The notes under the pieces: model-generated
Databases searched by the model: none
Seen by the model: the letters and a program-made list of their open reading frames with translations, nothing else
What the model was told of the DNA's origin: nothing
Translations under genes and position numbers: made by a program
Part shown: positions 9,433 to 19,359 of the stretch, piece by piece
Numbering within the stretch: the stretch's first letter is position 1
How the letters are laid out: every line of letters begins with the position of its first letter
Assembly (NCBI GenBank): GCA_033557685.1
Contig: JAWQRN010000256.1
Coordinates: 1-32,853, forward strand
Source: Sperchopsis tessellata
Taxonomy: Eukaryota > Arthropoda > Insecta > Coleoptera > Hydrophilidae
Direction of reading: 5' to 3'
Length of the DNA stretch: 32,853 nt

Positions 9433-10546
9433 ATCCTTCAGTCACAAAAGTAACAATGATATACATGCGTGTTCAATAAGTGGTGTACACGCGAGATAAG
9501 CATGAAAGACTTTTCGTAAGTAGTGATAGACTAATGGTTTATAATCTTGTTTCCCAAAACCTAGTATTTTCTTTTAGGACTATGGGTAGCTCTATTTAAT
9601 GGCTCATAAGATTTGATAGCAGTTGAAAGCTGTGTGCATTATTTACAATACTGACCTTTTTATATAATTACTTAGTAATTTTATCTATATTTATATTTAA
9701 AAATTTTATACTTATATTTAAAACATACTGTTTAAACGCTCAAAACAGAATTAGTTTCTGGTCATAACCAAAACTATACCTTTTAACATAAATATAAGTT
9801 TGCAACATTTTTGTCTTGAACTATCTTAGCCCAGAATACTTACGATAATAAGCAGAAAGTATTGTTGACGCAAAAATCCTTTTTTCAAGGAAAATACACG
9901 TTTGTGAGTGAGAAAACTAACCAATGTATTTGACAATTTTACATTACCTGCGATCTGTCAGTGTGTGTTTATCAATGCTGTTAGAAACATTTTCTACTTT
10001 TTGAAAAAAAAAAATGATGTGTGGCCTCCACATGGCTTCATTTTACGGAACGACAGAAAAATAATAACCAAACTTAATATAAAACAAACATATAATGTTT
10101 TCATAAGCTTCTCTAATGTGGTATAAATTTGACATAGTTAACAATGACAATCAATCTGACGTTTAAAGTTATAACCTCAAAATAAAACATATATTCCTTC
10201 ATTCTTCACCTTCTACAGCCTGTATAAAAATAGTTTATATTATAATAATTCCACCATTTTTTTACCAATTTTTGTGAATTTTTCGTTGTTGTTGCATATA
10301 GTTATTGTTTCTCTATAAAAAATATTATTTGTTTATTCCAGATAAAAAAGGTATAATTGGTGCCCCAAAAATTCGACCTTCAGTTGATTTCATCTAAAAT
10401 TTACTGAGATCTCTAAATTAATGTTAATATTGTATTCGCAAATTTGTTACAAATTTAGTACTGATTATTCCGCTATTACTTTAGATATATGTACAGGTGG
10501 AAAGAAGGCTAGAAACCCAGGAATAGATTTGGAATTGTCAATTTCT
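9433..10546. other. AT-rich non-coding sequence
   Basis: No gene recognised. The frame at 9908..10126 (+) has no motif and is interrupted by an A-run; I regard it as chance. Confidence 0.45.
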
Positions 10547-10838
10547 GAAAAAAAAAAAACGCTCGTACATGTCGATTAACTTTTCAAGTATGCTACATTT
10601 TTGCGAAAATCGTTTTTTATGACGTATGTCAAAGCAATGACGCCATCGTAATTTTTTTTAAATTGCAGCATGGGTCAAGTGGCACCTCATTTAAAAGTTA
10701 TTTTCATTCCCCACACAACCTCAAATTTTAGTAAAGTTTGTTTAACCTGTTTGAAGATGGCAGCACTTTGAACCAAGGCAATTGGAAATTGTTGTTTTTG
10801 GTTTTGCACTAATGACATTTGAAATAACAATTTACAAC
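10547..10838 (+). repeat. Left terminal inverted repeat of the mariner-like element
   Basis: It begins with an A-run followed by CGCTCGTACATG and ends with AACAATTTACAAC. Shared blocks with the complement of the right arm include TTAACTTTT, CTACATTTT, ACAACCTCAAA, TAAAGTTTGT and AACCTGTTTGAAGATG. About 80 bp (roughly 10603..10683) has no counterpart in the right arm. Confidence 0.85.
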
Positions 10839-10918
10839 TAAGACTGTAATACTTAAGTAATATCAGTGTCGAAAATTGTTTAATATATGTGTACATTTTT
10901 ACAATCCTATTTTGAAAT

Positions 10919-11775
10919 ATGTTATCGGATAGGGAGAGAATATAAATTCTTGATGATGTTTGGCTACTGGGATTGTCAAAGAAACTTTAAAGAGGTATGC
11001 GTAAATTTTAACTAAACTAATTCAGGCCGTCCACCAATTACTCAGTAATTAAATTTCTAAAATACGGCTGTATGAAGGATTTACCTAGGACTGGAAGGCT
11101 AAAAATAGATAATAATACTAAATTTGACGTTGTACTATCGTTCCTCGAAAATACCAATAATACCACCCGTCAAGTTGATTTGAATTCAAATATCACCCAT
11201 AGAACTGTACAAAATATTATACACAAGGAACAATTTCGTTGATTCATGAATGAGGACTATTTCGGCAGAAGAATTAAGTTTTGTGAATGTATGCAGGAAA
11301 GTTGTAATGCAAACTATTTTTTTGCTGCGAACATTTTATTTTCTGATGAAGTTACATTTAGTTTAAATGGCAATGTAGATAGGCAGCATTCTAGATACTG
11401 GACAACAAAGAATACACGCTGAACGCAAGAGGTTTATACTTAATATCCTGAAAAGGTTAATGTACGGATAGAGTGTACTTGAAATTTTTGCAATTTGAAT
11501 TAATTCCTATTTTAATCGAGTTTTATCTAGATACTCATGAGCCTGGTATGCCCACTTCTGAAATGTGTTTCCAGAAGGATGATATACCGCCCCATTTCGC
11601 CTTTGCGTTAAGGGCACATCAGTGAGATATTCTCTAATTCCTCGATTTCTTTATGGGGATATCTGAAAAGTATAAGTGTATTTTAATAGACCCCGTACTA
11701 TTAACGACCATAAACTTCGAATAACAAAAGAAATACGACGAATTCCACCATTATTGACCACTCTAACGATAAAAT
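10919..11775 (+). pseudogene. Mariner-superfamily transposase relic
   Basis: The coding signal starts near the ATG at 10919 (MLSDRE, then YKFLMMFGYWD in a shifted frame). The helix-turn-helix part is DLPRTGRLKIDNNTKFDVVL, then NTTRQVDLNSNITHRTVQNI, about 11080..11225. The first catalytic region reads NILFSDEVTFSLNGNV (near 11335..11380), keeping the first Asp. The second reads FQKDDIPPHFAFALRAH (about 11570..11625), keeping an Asp. The third region is truncated to LDFF and a shifted LWGYLKS, with the usual SPDLTP approach deleted. An intact relative would cut and paste the element by binding its inverted repeats. Several frameshifts, stops (for example after KEQFR) and two deletions make this copy inactive. 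Confidence 0.85.
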
Positions 11776-11933
11776 CTTTAGATACTCCTATTTTTTTTAT
11801 AAATCCCCTTTATTATGTTTAAAAGTTTATTTTTGTTAATCTGCTTTGTACTGTTATTTTTTAGATTTCTCAATAATTCAAAGCGCATTGAAGAATTTTA
11901 CATAAAATTGAATTTCAATGACTACAGTTGTAT

Positions 11934-12147
11934 TTGTAAATTGTTATTTTATGTCACTATTGCAAAAGCAAAAACAACAGCAATTTCCAAATGTCTTGCT
12001 TCAAAGTGATGTCATCTTCAAACAGGTTACACAAACTTTACCAAACTTTGAGGTTGTATAGAGAATAAAAATATCTTTTATATGAGGTAAAATGTAGGAT
12101 ACTATAAAAGTTAATAGATGTGTACGAGCGATTTTTAAAAAAAAAAA
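11934..12147 (-). repeat. Right terminal inverted repeat of the mariner-like element
   Basis: The complement of this stretch aligns with 10547..10838, starting at the GTACGAGCG end (12122..12130) and ending in TTGTAAATTGTT at 11934..11945. It is shorter than the left arm because it lacks about 80 bp of the left arm's internal sequence. Confidence 0.85.
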
Positions 12148-12189
12148 ATATATATATAAACAAATAAATTGATATGAAAAATGGTCTGA

Positions 12190-13081
12190 AATTCTTCAAA
12201 GTCAAGAGACGAAGGTTTTTTTGGTGTAGGCAGCTATCCCTTTGGTGAATGGAGCCTCTTTCAATTTCAAGTGGTAGAAATTCTCCCATTGTCTCTTCGT
12301 CAGACGTCCTCGTTGCTCACAAACACGGCGCGTTCGTGAACATCCTCAGGAATTTGGATTGGGTCGCCTCGCACCTCTTCATCTCGATGTCACTGATGCA
12401 GCTCCAAACTTGGCATCCATAGGTCAGGGTTGATCTGATGTAGTTCTTGTAGATCCTCATCTTGTTATTCAAGCTCATCCTCAATCTTATGTTGATGAGT
12501 GGATATAGGATCCCCGTTGCTATCGCTGCCTTGGTCCTGATCTTCTCCACCTGTTCCTTGAAATTGAATCTGCTATCAAGACTCACTCCTAGATACTTGA
12601 CGACATTCCATTCTTCAAGTTGATTAACCATGAAGATCGGTGGCTGGTAGTTCTCAATGTGCCGTCTCTTTGAAATCATAATGTATTCAGTTTTGTCGGC
12701 GTTGATCTTTAACTGCCAGGTCTCGCAGAACTCTTCTGCTTGATCCAGGTGTCTCTAAAGTCTTCTGGAGATGAGCCATTTCCGTAAAGATGAACAGTAG
12801 ATTGCCGTGTCACCTGCATAGAGAGGAAGTTCAGTATCAGGAGTTCTTGGAAAATCATTTATGTAAAGTGAAAAAAGGTACGGCACAAGAATAGAACCCT
12901 GGGACATACCTGCTACAATAAGTCTCTTGCTAGAGAGCTCTCGGTTCAGTTGAACAGCAAACTTCCTTCGCCGGAGGTATCTGAAAATAATTTTGATAAT
13001 ATATGGTGCAAAGCTTCTACCAATTAATCCTCTGTGCCATATGTGCCATTTACCTCTCGTCTGTGGTTCCGTGGTACCCAT
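12190..13081 (-). pseudogene. Jockey-type LINE reverse transcriptase, 5'-truncated, one in-frame stop
   Basis: Read on the minus strand this is the best-preserved RT here. From 13081 to 12317 one frame stays open except for a TAG at 12755..12757. It contains WHRGLIGR, then MSQGSILVPYLFSLYINDFP (from the GVPQGSVLGPLL block), then LYAGDTAIYCSS, where the catalytic YADD is YAGD, so one catalytic Asp is lost. The thumb follows with AEEFCETWQLKINADKTEYI, then VKYLGVSLDSRFNF and STLTYGCQVWSCISDIEMKR. After 12317 a frameshift brings in a further short C-terminal piece. The N-terminal RT fingers and the endonuclease are absent, the usual result of incomplete target-primed reverse transcription. The single stop suggests a fairly recent insertion relative to neighbours. 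Confidence 0.9.
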
Positions 13082-13089
13082 GTCTCACG

Positions 13090-14490
13090 ATCATACACAA
13101 GTGTTTCTCTAACTCCAACTAATTTCTTCCATCTCTTGAAAACGTGCTCCCTAAGTATATAAACTTGTCTACTTGCTCACTTATTTCCCATCTATTATCC
13201 AAATTAAACATTCAGTACCACTATCTCACTCTATAAAACCAGAGCTCGATTTAGCTACGTTTACTTTAAGATCCATTATCTCTGTTGTTTGTTAAATTAA
13301 ATGAAATTGAAACACTCACTTTACTGCCATTCACTGTTATTCCCTCCTATTTCATGCGAGTCTCACGGATACATTATTTATAAAAATATTAAATAACCAA
13401 GAGGACATCACAGATCGATGTCTAACGCCTTTTTTCATATTAAATCATTCACTCATATTTCCATTAATCCTAATATATGCCTTTCTGCTAAAATAAATAG
13501 TTTTAATTATTTTCACTAAGCTCTCTTGAACGTCATATTCTCCTAACACATTACAAAGAAGTTCATGTATACACAGTCATACGCTTTCTCTAGATCAAGA
13601 AGTATACAGTATAACTTCCTTTTTACTTCCATACATATTTCTATAACCTGACGCAAATTAAAAGTTTGATATATACATTATCTGCCAGGCGTAAAACTAC
13701 ACTGTTTATCCCAATCCTTTTCCGTTGTAATGATACGAACTTTACCAATCACTACTTTCCCAAACACTTTTCCTATAATGCTCAGCAAGCTTATCGCCCT
13801 ATAATTCTTGAAATCATAATTTTCGCCCTTCCCTTTATACAATGGACATACAACCTCATTATTCTAAACATATGGCACCATGTAAATATTTCTCCTCTTT
13901 ACTTAAACATTTCCCTTGATATGTCATCCACTCATGTAGTTTTCCGTCTTTCAAACTTCCAATCGTTTTTACAGTCTCGTCTTCCGTAATACTCAGTATG
14001 TCTTCACCTGTCATCTCATTCGCTTCTACATCATGATTTGTATTCAACTTAGCATTTTCACTAAAGAAATTCTCAAAATACTCCTTCCATATTTCTCTCA
14101 TCTTCAAATCATCCCAAATTATTTCACCCTGCTCACTCCTCAAAATTCTTAGCAATTCTTCTATTCCTTTAAAAGCAGCATGTTTGTATCCTTATAGCGG
14201 ATATTTCCAACAATAATTCGCGTATACGCGTCTATCTTAGATATTGCTTTCTTGACATCATCCGACTATTTACCCCACATGTAGATTTAGCAAAATTTTC
14301 TTTTAAATACTTCCACTGGCATGCACGTCACTCCTCACATCAATTCGGTTCTTAACTTATTCATGTGGTCTTCTGTTACTTGCTCAACTAAATAATTAAC
14401 AAAGTCAATTATGCCTGTATTTCCCCAAAATTAATCTTCATTCGCTCTTAGATCCCCATCAACCAGGCGATATCCCGATATAATTAGAAC
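13090..14490 (-). pseudogene. Second LINE reverse transcriptase relic (RTE/CR1-like), heavily decayed
   Basis: On the minus strand, from left to right in protein order: WGKxSDDVKKAISKIDAYTR (about 14290..14230); a well-preserved linker and RT start (RSEQGEIIWDDLKMREIWKE, then YFENFFSENAKLN, and ITEDETVKTIGSLKDGK at 13990..13920); YKGRAKIMISRIIGR; LLCNVLGEYDVQES; NGSKVSV; and WEISEQVDKFIYLGSTFSRD near 13185..13120. The palm catalytic box is not recognisable. Many stops and shifts are present. It is in the same orientation as the Jockey-type copy, and the two meet at about 13085, suggesting the Jockey-type copy inserted at or beside its 3' part. Clade is uncertain. Confidence 0.8.
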
Positions 14491-14699
14491 CTTCTGATAT
14501 TTTATATTCTTCAATTACATCCATTGATGTATGTATCTATCATACACCTATAAAACCACAAGCAAATACACAAAAAAAAAATATTTATTTTCAAATCCAT
14601 TTCAATTAGGTTGCTGCTAAAATTAATATATAAAACGAAATTAGTTTGCAATGTACAATGAGTAACAACTGAATTATAATATATTAATTCAATAATATT
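14491..14699. other. Short AT-rich gap
   Basis: No motif recognised on either strand; A/T-rich with an A-run at 14572..14580. Confidence 0.4.
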
Positions 14700-15070
14700 A
14701 AACAAAGCTAGCAGCTGCTAAACCAGTACAAATACCTTGCATAAAGAAAGCCAAAATACCACCTTTGTCAAATTGCGTTCCAAAACCATAAGTTGAGAAA
14801 TTTTTTTCCCGTTTTCCATGTTATAAATTACTATTATTTATTCAATACCAATTTAAATGATTAATAATACTTACCAAACACCTTCATAAATTCGACAAAA
14901 TAACATACATTAACAAGACAATTTTGAATGCTGTTTGGCTTGATGTTAATGTTGAAATTCCAATCTCTAAGAATTGACAAGATTAACATAAAAACAAAAT
15001 ACTCTCCCGTCTTAACAACATAAAAATTGACGTGAAACCGTCCTGACGTAAACAGCCGAGATTTAACCAT
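14700..15070 (-). other. Unrecognised coding-like sequence with internal splice-donor match
   Basis: Two open segments are seen on the minus strand. The first (15070..14861) starts MVKSRLFTSGRFHVNFYVVK and includes DWNFNINIKPNSIQN and VCYFVEFMKVFG, where G|GTAAGTATT forms a good splice donor near 14873. The second, about 14825..14704, reads FSTYGFGTQFDKGGILAFF, then MQGICTGLAAASFV and a stop; its end is hydrophobic. Both have more complex composition than the AT-rich surroundings. I do not recognise either; they may be exons of a host gene, an untyped transposon or chance. Confidence 0.3.
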
Positions 15071-15600
15071 TTACTTATTGCTTCAAAATAATCAAGGCGT
15101 TATTTAGAATGTATACATGTGTTTTTTTTTTATTTGAATTTCTATACATTGATACGTGCAAAATGCTCACCAGGCCGCAATAAAAAGTTCCTAGGAAGAC
15201 ACTAAGGACCACTGCTTTACATGGGCGAATAATTTAGCATGAAACTATTAATTTCCACTTCCTTTTTACAATACCGCATTCACCATATCCAAATAGTATG
15301 CGAGGTACAATTACGTGTGGTTGATAAACAAGACAGGAACCCCACACAAACTAGACAGCACTGGGCGGTATCATCAGCTTTGTCGGCTTCCGGGTAGGTT
15401 CCAGATGCAAAGAATGCGGATCATGTCTATAGAAGGAATTTTTAAAGGAAATCACTAAATCATAAATATTGTTTCCCAGTGCTCAAACCAGCAATATTTA
15501 TAAACATACATGCTTTAGTTAGTTACAAATTATTATTTTTGCTTTAATAGTAACTAAGGTTCGCAGACATTTTAAAGAAAATATTTATTTTATGGTCGAT
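15071..15600. other. Intervening sequence with a GC-rich patch
   Basis: A patch at about 15310..15430 is GC-rich relative to its surroundings (for example GGCTTCCGGGTAGGTTCC). It has short open stretches in several frames but none that I recognise. The rest is AT-rich. Confidence 0.4.
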
Positions 15601-15613
15601 TATCAACTTTCAC
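15601..15613 (+). repeat. Candidate left terminal inverted repeat of Harbinger element
   Basis: TATCAACTTTCAC pairs with the complement of 17774..17786 with one mismatch. The match continues loosely into CATATCATA on the left and ATATATGATA on the right. Confidence 0.5.
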
Positions 15614-15719
15614 TCATATCATACCACGTTACTTTCTGTGATATTTTATCTATCAACTCATGCATCCTTATAAATGGAATTCTCAACCCATTTATGCATA
15701 CGTTTGAAAATTTTTATAT

Positions 15720-16720
15720 AAACAAAAAAGGTCTAGGAAAGCTTATATAATTTATGATCAGAAAGTAAAATTAGTGGAGATAATTGAAGAACACCCTGTT
15801 TTCAATAAGGGTCTTTTTCAGAATAATTTTGGGGCTGGGTACAGCTGGGAAAACGCCGCTATAATACAATATACATGGATGAGCAAATAAAAGTGGGAAA
15901 GAATGGAGAAAAGTAAATTGACATGTAATAATACATCATTTTCAAACTTAAATTAATACGTGAATAAATGTTAGAGCTGGCAGGATATGAAGAGAAATGT
16001 TAAAGATAAAGTTTCGAAAAACAAAGTATCCTCTTCAAATACAGGCAGTGGGGCTGACATTATAACCTGTCTGAAGCAGAGAATAATATCTTTTTATAGT
16101 GCACTCGTCCATATTTGAAATGAGAGCAGTTCGAGTCCAGTATAAATGTAAGTATGATTATTAGTTGTAGATGTATCAAGTTGGATTTTAATTAGAAAAT
16201 ATCACGGATTATAATCATAGCACTTGTTATAATATTACATAGCTATTTGAAGTAAAATATTGTTATTCTGACATATCTATTAAACCACTTACAATGTAAA
16301 AAAAATCCGGATACCATAGGAGCTGAAAAGGATGTGTTACCGAATCAAGTTGCAAACCTAGCACCTAGCATTAAAGAGATCTGCTTATGATGTCACACAA
16401 ACGAGCAAAAATATTGGTGTATTTGACAAGTAAATCTCATTTAAAAATAAGTTGAACGCAGAGAAAAACTTTTATGCTCATAAGGCATAATAGGGTTTGG
16501 TAAATTCTCAGAAATATATTATTTTTAATAAATCTTATTAATCGGCAATATTATATATTTTAGTTAGAAATATTTGTTTACTTCTCAATTTTAGTTTTAG
16601 GATCCAGAAAAAGGAAAATTAGTGAAACGACAGCGGACCCGTAAATTACAAATCATAGAGAGAGAGATGTTCAAGCAAATGAGTCGATATATGCTTCTCT
16701 AAAGACACTATTTCTATTTT
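15720..16720 (+). pseudogene. Harbinger SANT/MADF-like DNA-binding protein relic
   Basis: From about 15722 the frame reads KRSRKAYIIYDQKVKLVEII then EEHPVFNKGLF, the first helix of a Myb/SANT or MADF domain (KLVEIIEEHPVLY-type). NVKDKVSKNKVSSSNTGSGAD and a tyrosine-rich FYSAL segment follow at about 15990..16115, equivalent to the KSGSGA..WxYYDxLxFL part of these proteins. A basic segment, KRQRTRKLQIIEREMFKQM, at about 16628..16690 may be the C-terminal helical region. In intact elements this accessory protein helps carry the transposase to the nucleus and to the element ends. Stops and shifts break this copy. MADF and SANT-like domains cannot be separated with confidence here. Confidence 0.65.
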
Positions 16721-16964
16721 GTATGGAAATAATTGGTTTAAGATGTGGATATATTGTAGCTCATACACTGCATTACTAAACAAGACGTGTATATCTGCAG
16801 ATTGAATACGTTTGAGTTACTTTTAGGTTTTTGTGTAAATTTACTTATGTTATTAAAGTGAATTTACCCAAAAATGTTATTAAATGCAGATGCTGTATAA
16901 TTTTTAGAAATACACACATAATACAAAATGTAAATATGCAGATACGCCTGCCTTGCTTAGGAGT

Positions 16965-17600
16965 CTACAATTTCTCAATTGGTAAAATGTGTTCATCACT
17001 AATGTTATCATCAACATTCATTCCATAATCACTGTTAAAATCCAAATCTTCTGGTTCAGGTAGACTGTTTTTTATGCACATATTATGTAAAACTGCACAA
17101 GTATTTATTATTATACTACTATTAATATATATATATAACAGGAATTCAGGATTCCTTTTATTAAAAATAGTAATTGCTACATGTGTGCAATATATAGCAC
17201 CATTTACACCCATTCTTATAATAAATGGTCGATGATTGTATTAGCAACTTCATGAACACATCATCTGACCAATGGTCAAATTAATATCTTGCCCTACGTC
17301 TGTTTGGAAACCACCACAAGCAAAGAATCTTAGTGTCAACATTACCAACAAATATAATTATATGAAACATAATATTTTACTGCAAACTATTTGAAAAAGT
17401 TCCATCACATGCTAAGACACTATTTATATTAAGTTTCTGGTTAGCGCTTTGTCTAACCTGAACAATTTTATGAATTTCCTTTCTTTTAGTGCCATGTCTT
17501 TGTCTCAACTGCTTAGGAAAGCATGTAGTTTCAATTTTCTCTATTAAAATAATTCGCTCCAACTCTTCAATTTTCAACACTAATAACTATTAAAAACCAC
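16965..17600 (-). pseudogene. PIF/Harbinger (HARBI1-like) transposase relic
   Basis: On the minus strand, starting near 17600, the N-terminal part (17580..17377) is poorly recognisable. A shifted frame then gives LCLWWFPN / FACGGFQTDVGQDINLTIGQ, matching the LRFFATGSxQxxVG...hSQxxVS block. GVNGAIYCTHVAI (about 17210..17170) corresponds to the first catalytic segment GxxGAIDCTHVxI, with the catalytic Asp replaced by Tyr. The frame then jumps, within about 20 residues, to IINTCAVLHNMCIKN, the conserved C-terminus of DDE_Tnp_4. The intervening catalytic residues are therefore deleted. An intact enzyme would cut at the terminal repeats. This copy is inactive on three counts: lost Asp, internal deletion and frameshifts. 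Confidence 0.85.
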
Positions 17601-17773
17601 GCGAACTTTTAAATTTAGGACGATATCACTAGTTCTCACTCGATTTCATCAGTTGAACGCCTGGTGATATATTATGATAGAAAAAGTAACCAAATATCAC
17701 AAATTTGTGGTTGAGAATATATAAAGTGATACTTTTGTGGTGAAGGTTGAAATTGTATCATATATCACTTGCC

Positions 17774-17786
17774 GTGATAGTTGATA
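17774..17786 (-). repeat. Candidate right terminal inverted repeat of Harbinger element
   Basis: GTGATAGTTGATA is the near complement of 15601..15613. The preceding 150 bp is rich in TATCAC/GTGATA words (for example at 17622, 17663, 17695, 17729 and 17760), as in subterminal binding-site arrays of DNA transposons. Confidence 0.5.
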
Positions 17787-17792
17787 AATATA

Positions 17793-18120
17793 CTGTTACG
17801 AGACGACTAACTTTGGACTTTTTAATAATGCTGGGAGTAAGTAAATACTTTTACGGTTATTTTCTATATAAATGGCGTTTACGGGTGGAAACCGTGTATA
17901 AAGTCTACACGGTTTTCCGCTTCACACACCATCCATATAGATTGTTATCTTGATATAAATGTTGTGAATGAAGTTTAGAAGTAATAATTCTGCAGTGTCT
18001 ACTGTGATTATTGTGAAGTGTTTAAACATATGTTAATTTAAAAACGGTATGTGTAAAGTGCATTTTATCTTTAAATAAACACCCTTGTGGTATATATTGA
18101 CATATTGTGAGTAAATTTAA
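17793..18120 (+). repeat. LTR-like block with hairpin promoter and polyadenylation signal
   Basis: The block begins TGTTACGAGACGAC, a start typical of insect Ty3/gypsy and BEL LTRs. It contains TATATAAATGG and GTATAAAG (TATA-like), a hairpin of 12-13-bp arms at 17887..17918, and AATAAACACCC near 18075. It ends near GTGAGTAAATT, which weakly mirrors the TGTTAC start. No matching second LTR was found nearby and no tRNA primer site is evident, so it may be a solo LTR. The host element is unknown. Confidence 0.4.
17887..17918 (+). repeat. Hairpin inside the LTR-like block
   Basis: GGAAACCGTGTA and TACACGGTTTTCC are complementary except for one bulged base and are separated by TAAAGTC. The left arm overlaps the 17-bp motif shared with 4264..4280. 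The stem sits directly at a TATAAAG word, so it could affect transcription start or be a leftover palindrome. Confidence 0.7.
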
Positions 18121-18439
18121 TTCACTCCGAACAAGATTTTATTGATACCATGATTCAAAGAACCCAATAAATGTTTATGTGGTGTGTGTTTTTCTTTTCG
18201 ATCACGACTGGCGCGAATTCAGATTGCTGTTTCTGATTTCGAGGGTTGTTTCTTTTCTTTTATTTATTTACTTTTTTTATTCCGTTTATTAGTAATACAA
18301 TATATACAATGTATTTACAATTTATCCTTATAGCTCTGATTAGTAAGAAATATTTGCATTCCTTCTCATTCTCATTCATTCATCTGCATTAGTAAGCAGT
18401 CATCCATAAGCATTCAAACACTCATACTCTCATTTTTCA
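18121..18439. other. Sequence between LTR-like block and Tx1-like LINE
   Basis: T-rich with a CTGGCGCGAATTC word near 18208. No gene recognised. The right part (18300..18440) may be the untranslated 3' end of the minus-strand LINE. Confidence 0.4.
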
Positions 18440-19359
18440 CTCCTCGTTCATTCAATTTTCAGTATATGTTCATCACCTTCCGAGTCCAAAGTATGTTTTT
18501 TGCTAAGCTGAGTGATATTTGTTTCTGCTTGGCATGATAAATTTGATCTCGATGGAAGTGTAAGTTGTCATAAATTGACCTCACAGGAACACAAAAAGCT
18601 TGATCATGGTGGACAACAGAGGAAATAACATCCCTCATTCTATTCGCAAGAGCACTAGCACGAGCGATGATCTTGTAATCAGTGTTGAGCAAGGAGATAG
18701 GTTTCCAGTTGGACAACTCATAAGGATCCCCCTTCTTGTATATACAGGTTACAACCACTAGTTCATAGTCTTCAGGAGGAGATCTCTGTCTACCGAAGCC
18801 ATAAACATGTCAAAACAGGGTTTTGGAATTACAGCCAGAACGAGATATAGAATTCCGATGGTATGCCGTCAATTCCAGGAGCACAGTTCTTATTTAGGGA
18901 TTTTAAAGGCACATGTGAACTCGTTAAGATTAAAATTATCATTTAAACGAAACATATCTTGAGGAGGAATGTGAATTTTTACGACTGGAGGGTAATTTTC
19001 AGGATAGAGGAGTTATTTTCTGAACTATAAAGAGATGCCATATGCAGTCGAATAAAGAATAGGACTATTTTCCTATCATCAACTATATTCTGACCAATTT
19101 TAATCTTTTTGAGAAACCTATTTTAGAAGTTTTGAGCAAGAAGATTGGTTATAGGTTTATCAGAATTATGTAGATGATGAATCTTCATTGTATTGAGTTT
19201 TCTCTCTCCAAGACCCTTCCAAAATTAGTTGTATAAACAATTTAAATTTACCACCTCCTATGTATTTCGATTTATGTTCCTCAGAAATAATTTCATCTTG
19301 CGTTTTGTTCGTCGATGTGGTCATTAATTAATTTTTCAACGCGTATTTGATTTCCACAT
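18440..19359 (-). pseudogene. Tx1/L1-like LINE, reverse transcriptase half
   Basis: On the minus strand, a linker (INDHIDEQNAR; EIISEEHKSKYIGG) and YPPVVKIHIPPQDMFR lead into an RT start LNEFTCALKSLNKN and APGIDGIPSEFYISFW at about 18920..18810. Then comes VVTCIYKKGDPYELSNWKPI, followed by SLLNTDYKIIARASALANRM and VVHHDQAFCVPVRSIYDNLH (18755..18550). The LLNTDYKI and HxDQ..xVPxRSIxDN blocks are characteristic of Tx1/L1-like LINEs. The frame then ends and the palm catalytic box is missing. The element's endonuclease half lies at 21225..22120 in the same orientation, with gypsy sequence in between. There are several frameshifts. Confidence 0.85.

Larger units (their letters stand above)
10547..12147 (+). 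mobile_element. Mariner-superfamily DNA transposon with long inverted repeats
   Basis: A transposase relic is bracketed by inverted repeats: the left arm at 10547..10838 and its complement at 11934..12147. Total length of about 1.6 kb is near that expected for one transposase plus terminal repeats. The transposase belongs to the insect group commonly annotated with a DUF4817 helix-turn-helix. Both outer ends carry an A-run next to CGCTCGTAC. No clear TA duplication can be assigned because the edges are A/T-rich. The element is dead: its transposase is frameshifted and deleted. Confidence 0.85.
15601..17786 (+). mobile_element. PIF/Harbinger-type DNA transposon
   Basis: The block is bounded by TATCAACTTTCAC at 15601..15613 and its near complement GTGATAGTTGATA at 17774..17786 (12 of 13 bases). 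It contains two decayed genes facing each other: a SANT/MADF-like protein on the plus strand and a DDE transposase on the minus strand. These two gene types are the hallmark of PIF/Harbinger. The 2.19-kb span and the gene-to-end distances (about 120 and 190 bp) suit this family. Flanks read GAT and AAT, so a perfect 3-bp target duplication is not seen. Confidence 0.7.

Noticed and set aside
10687..10896. Minus-strand open frame in the left mariner inverted repeat
   Set aside because: Lies within the terminal inverted repeat; its counterpart in the other arm is not open in the same way.
12038..12289. Minus-strand open frame crossing the mariner right arm and Jockey 3' end
   Set aside because: Spans two different elements and includes A-runs; only its start belongs to the LINE tail.
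13666..13989. Plus-strand open frame in the 13-14-kb LINE
   Set aside because: Antisense of an RT whose minus-strand motifs are clear.
16098..16138. tRNA-like A box (TAGTGCACTCG) and B box (GTTCGAGTCC)
   Set aside because: The boxes are about 30 bp apart rather than the usual 40-50 or so, no cloverleaf can be drawn, and the first lies in the Harbinger SANT/MADF-like coding relic. Chance match.
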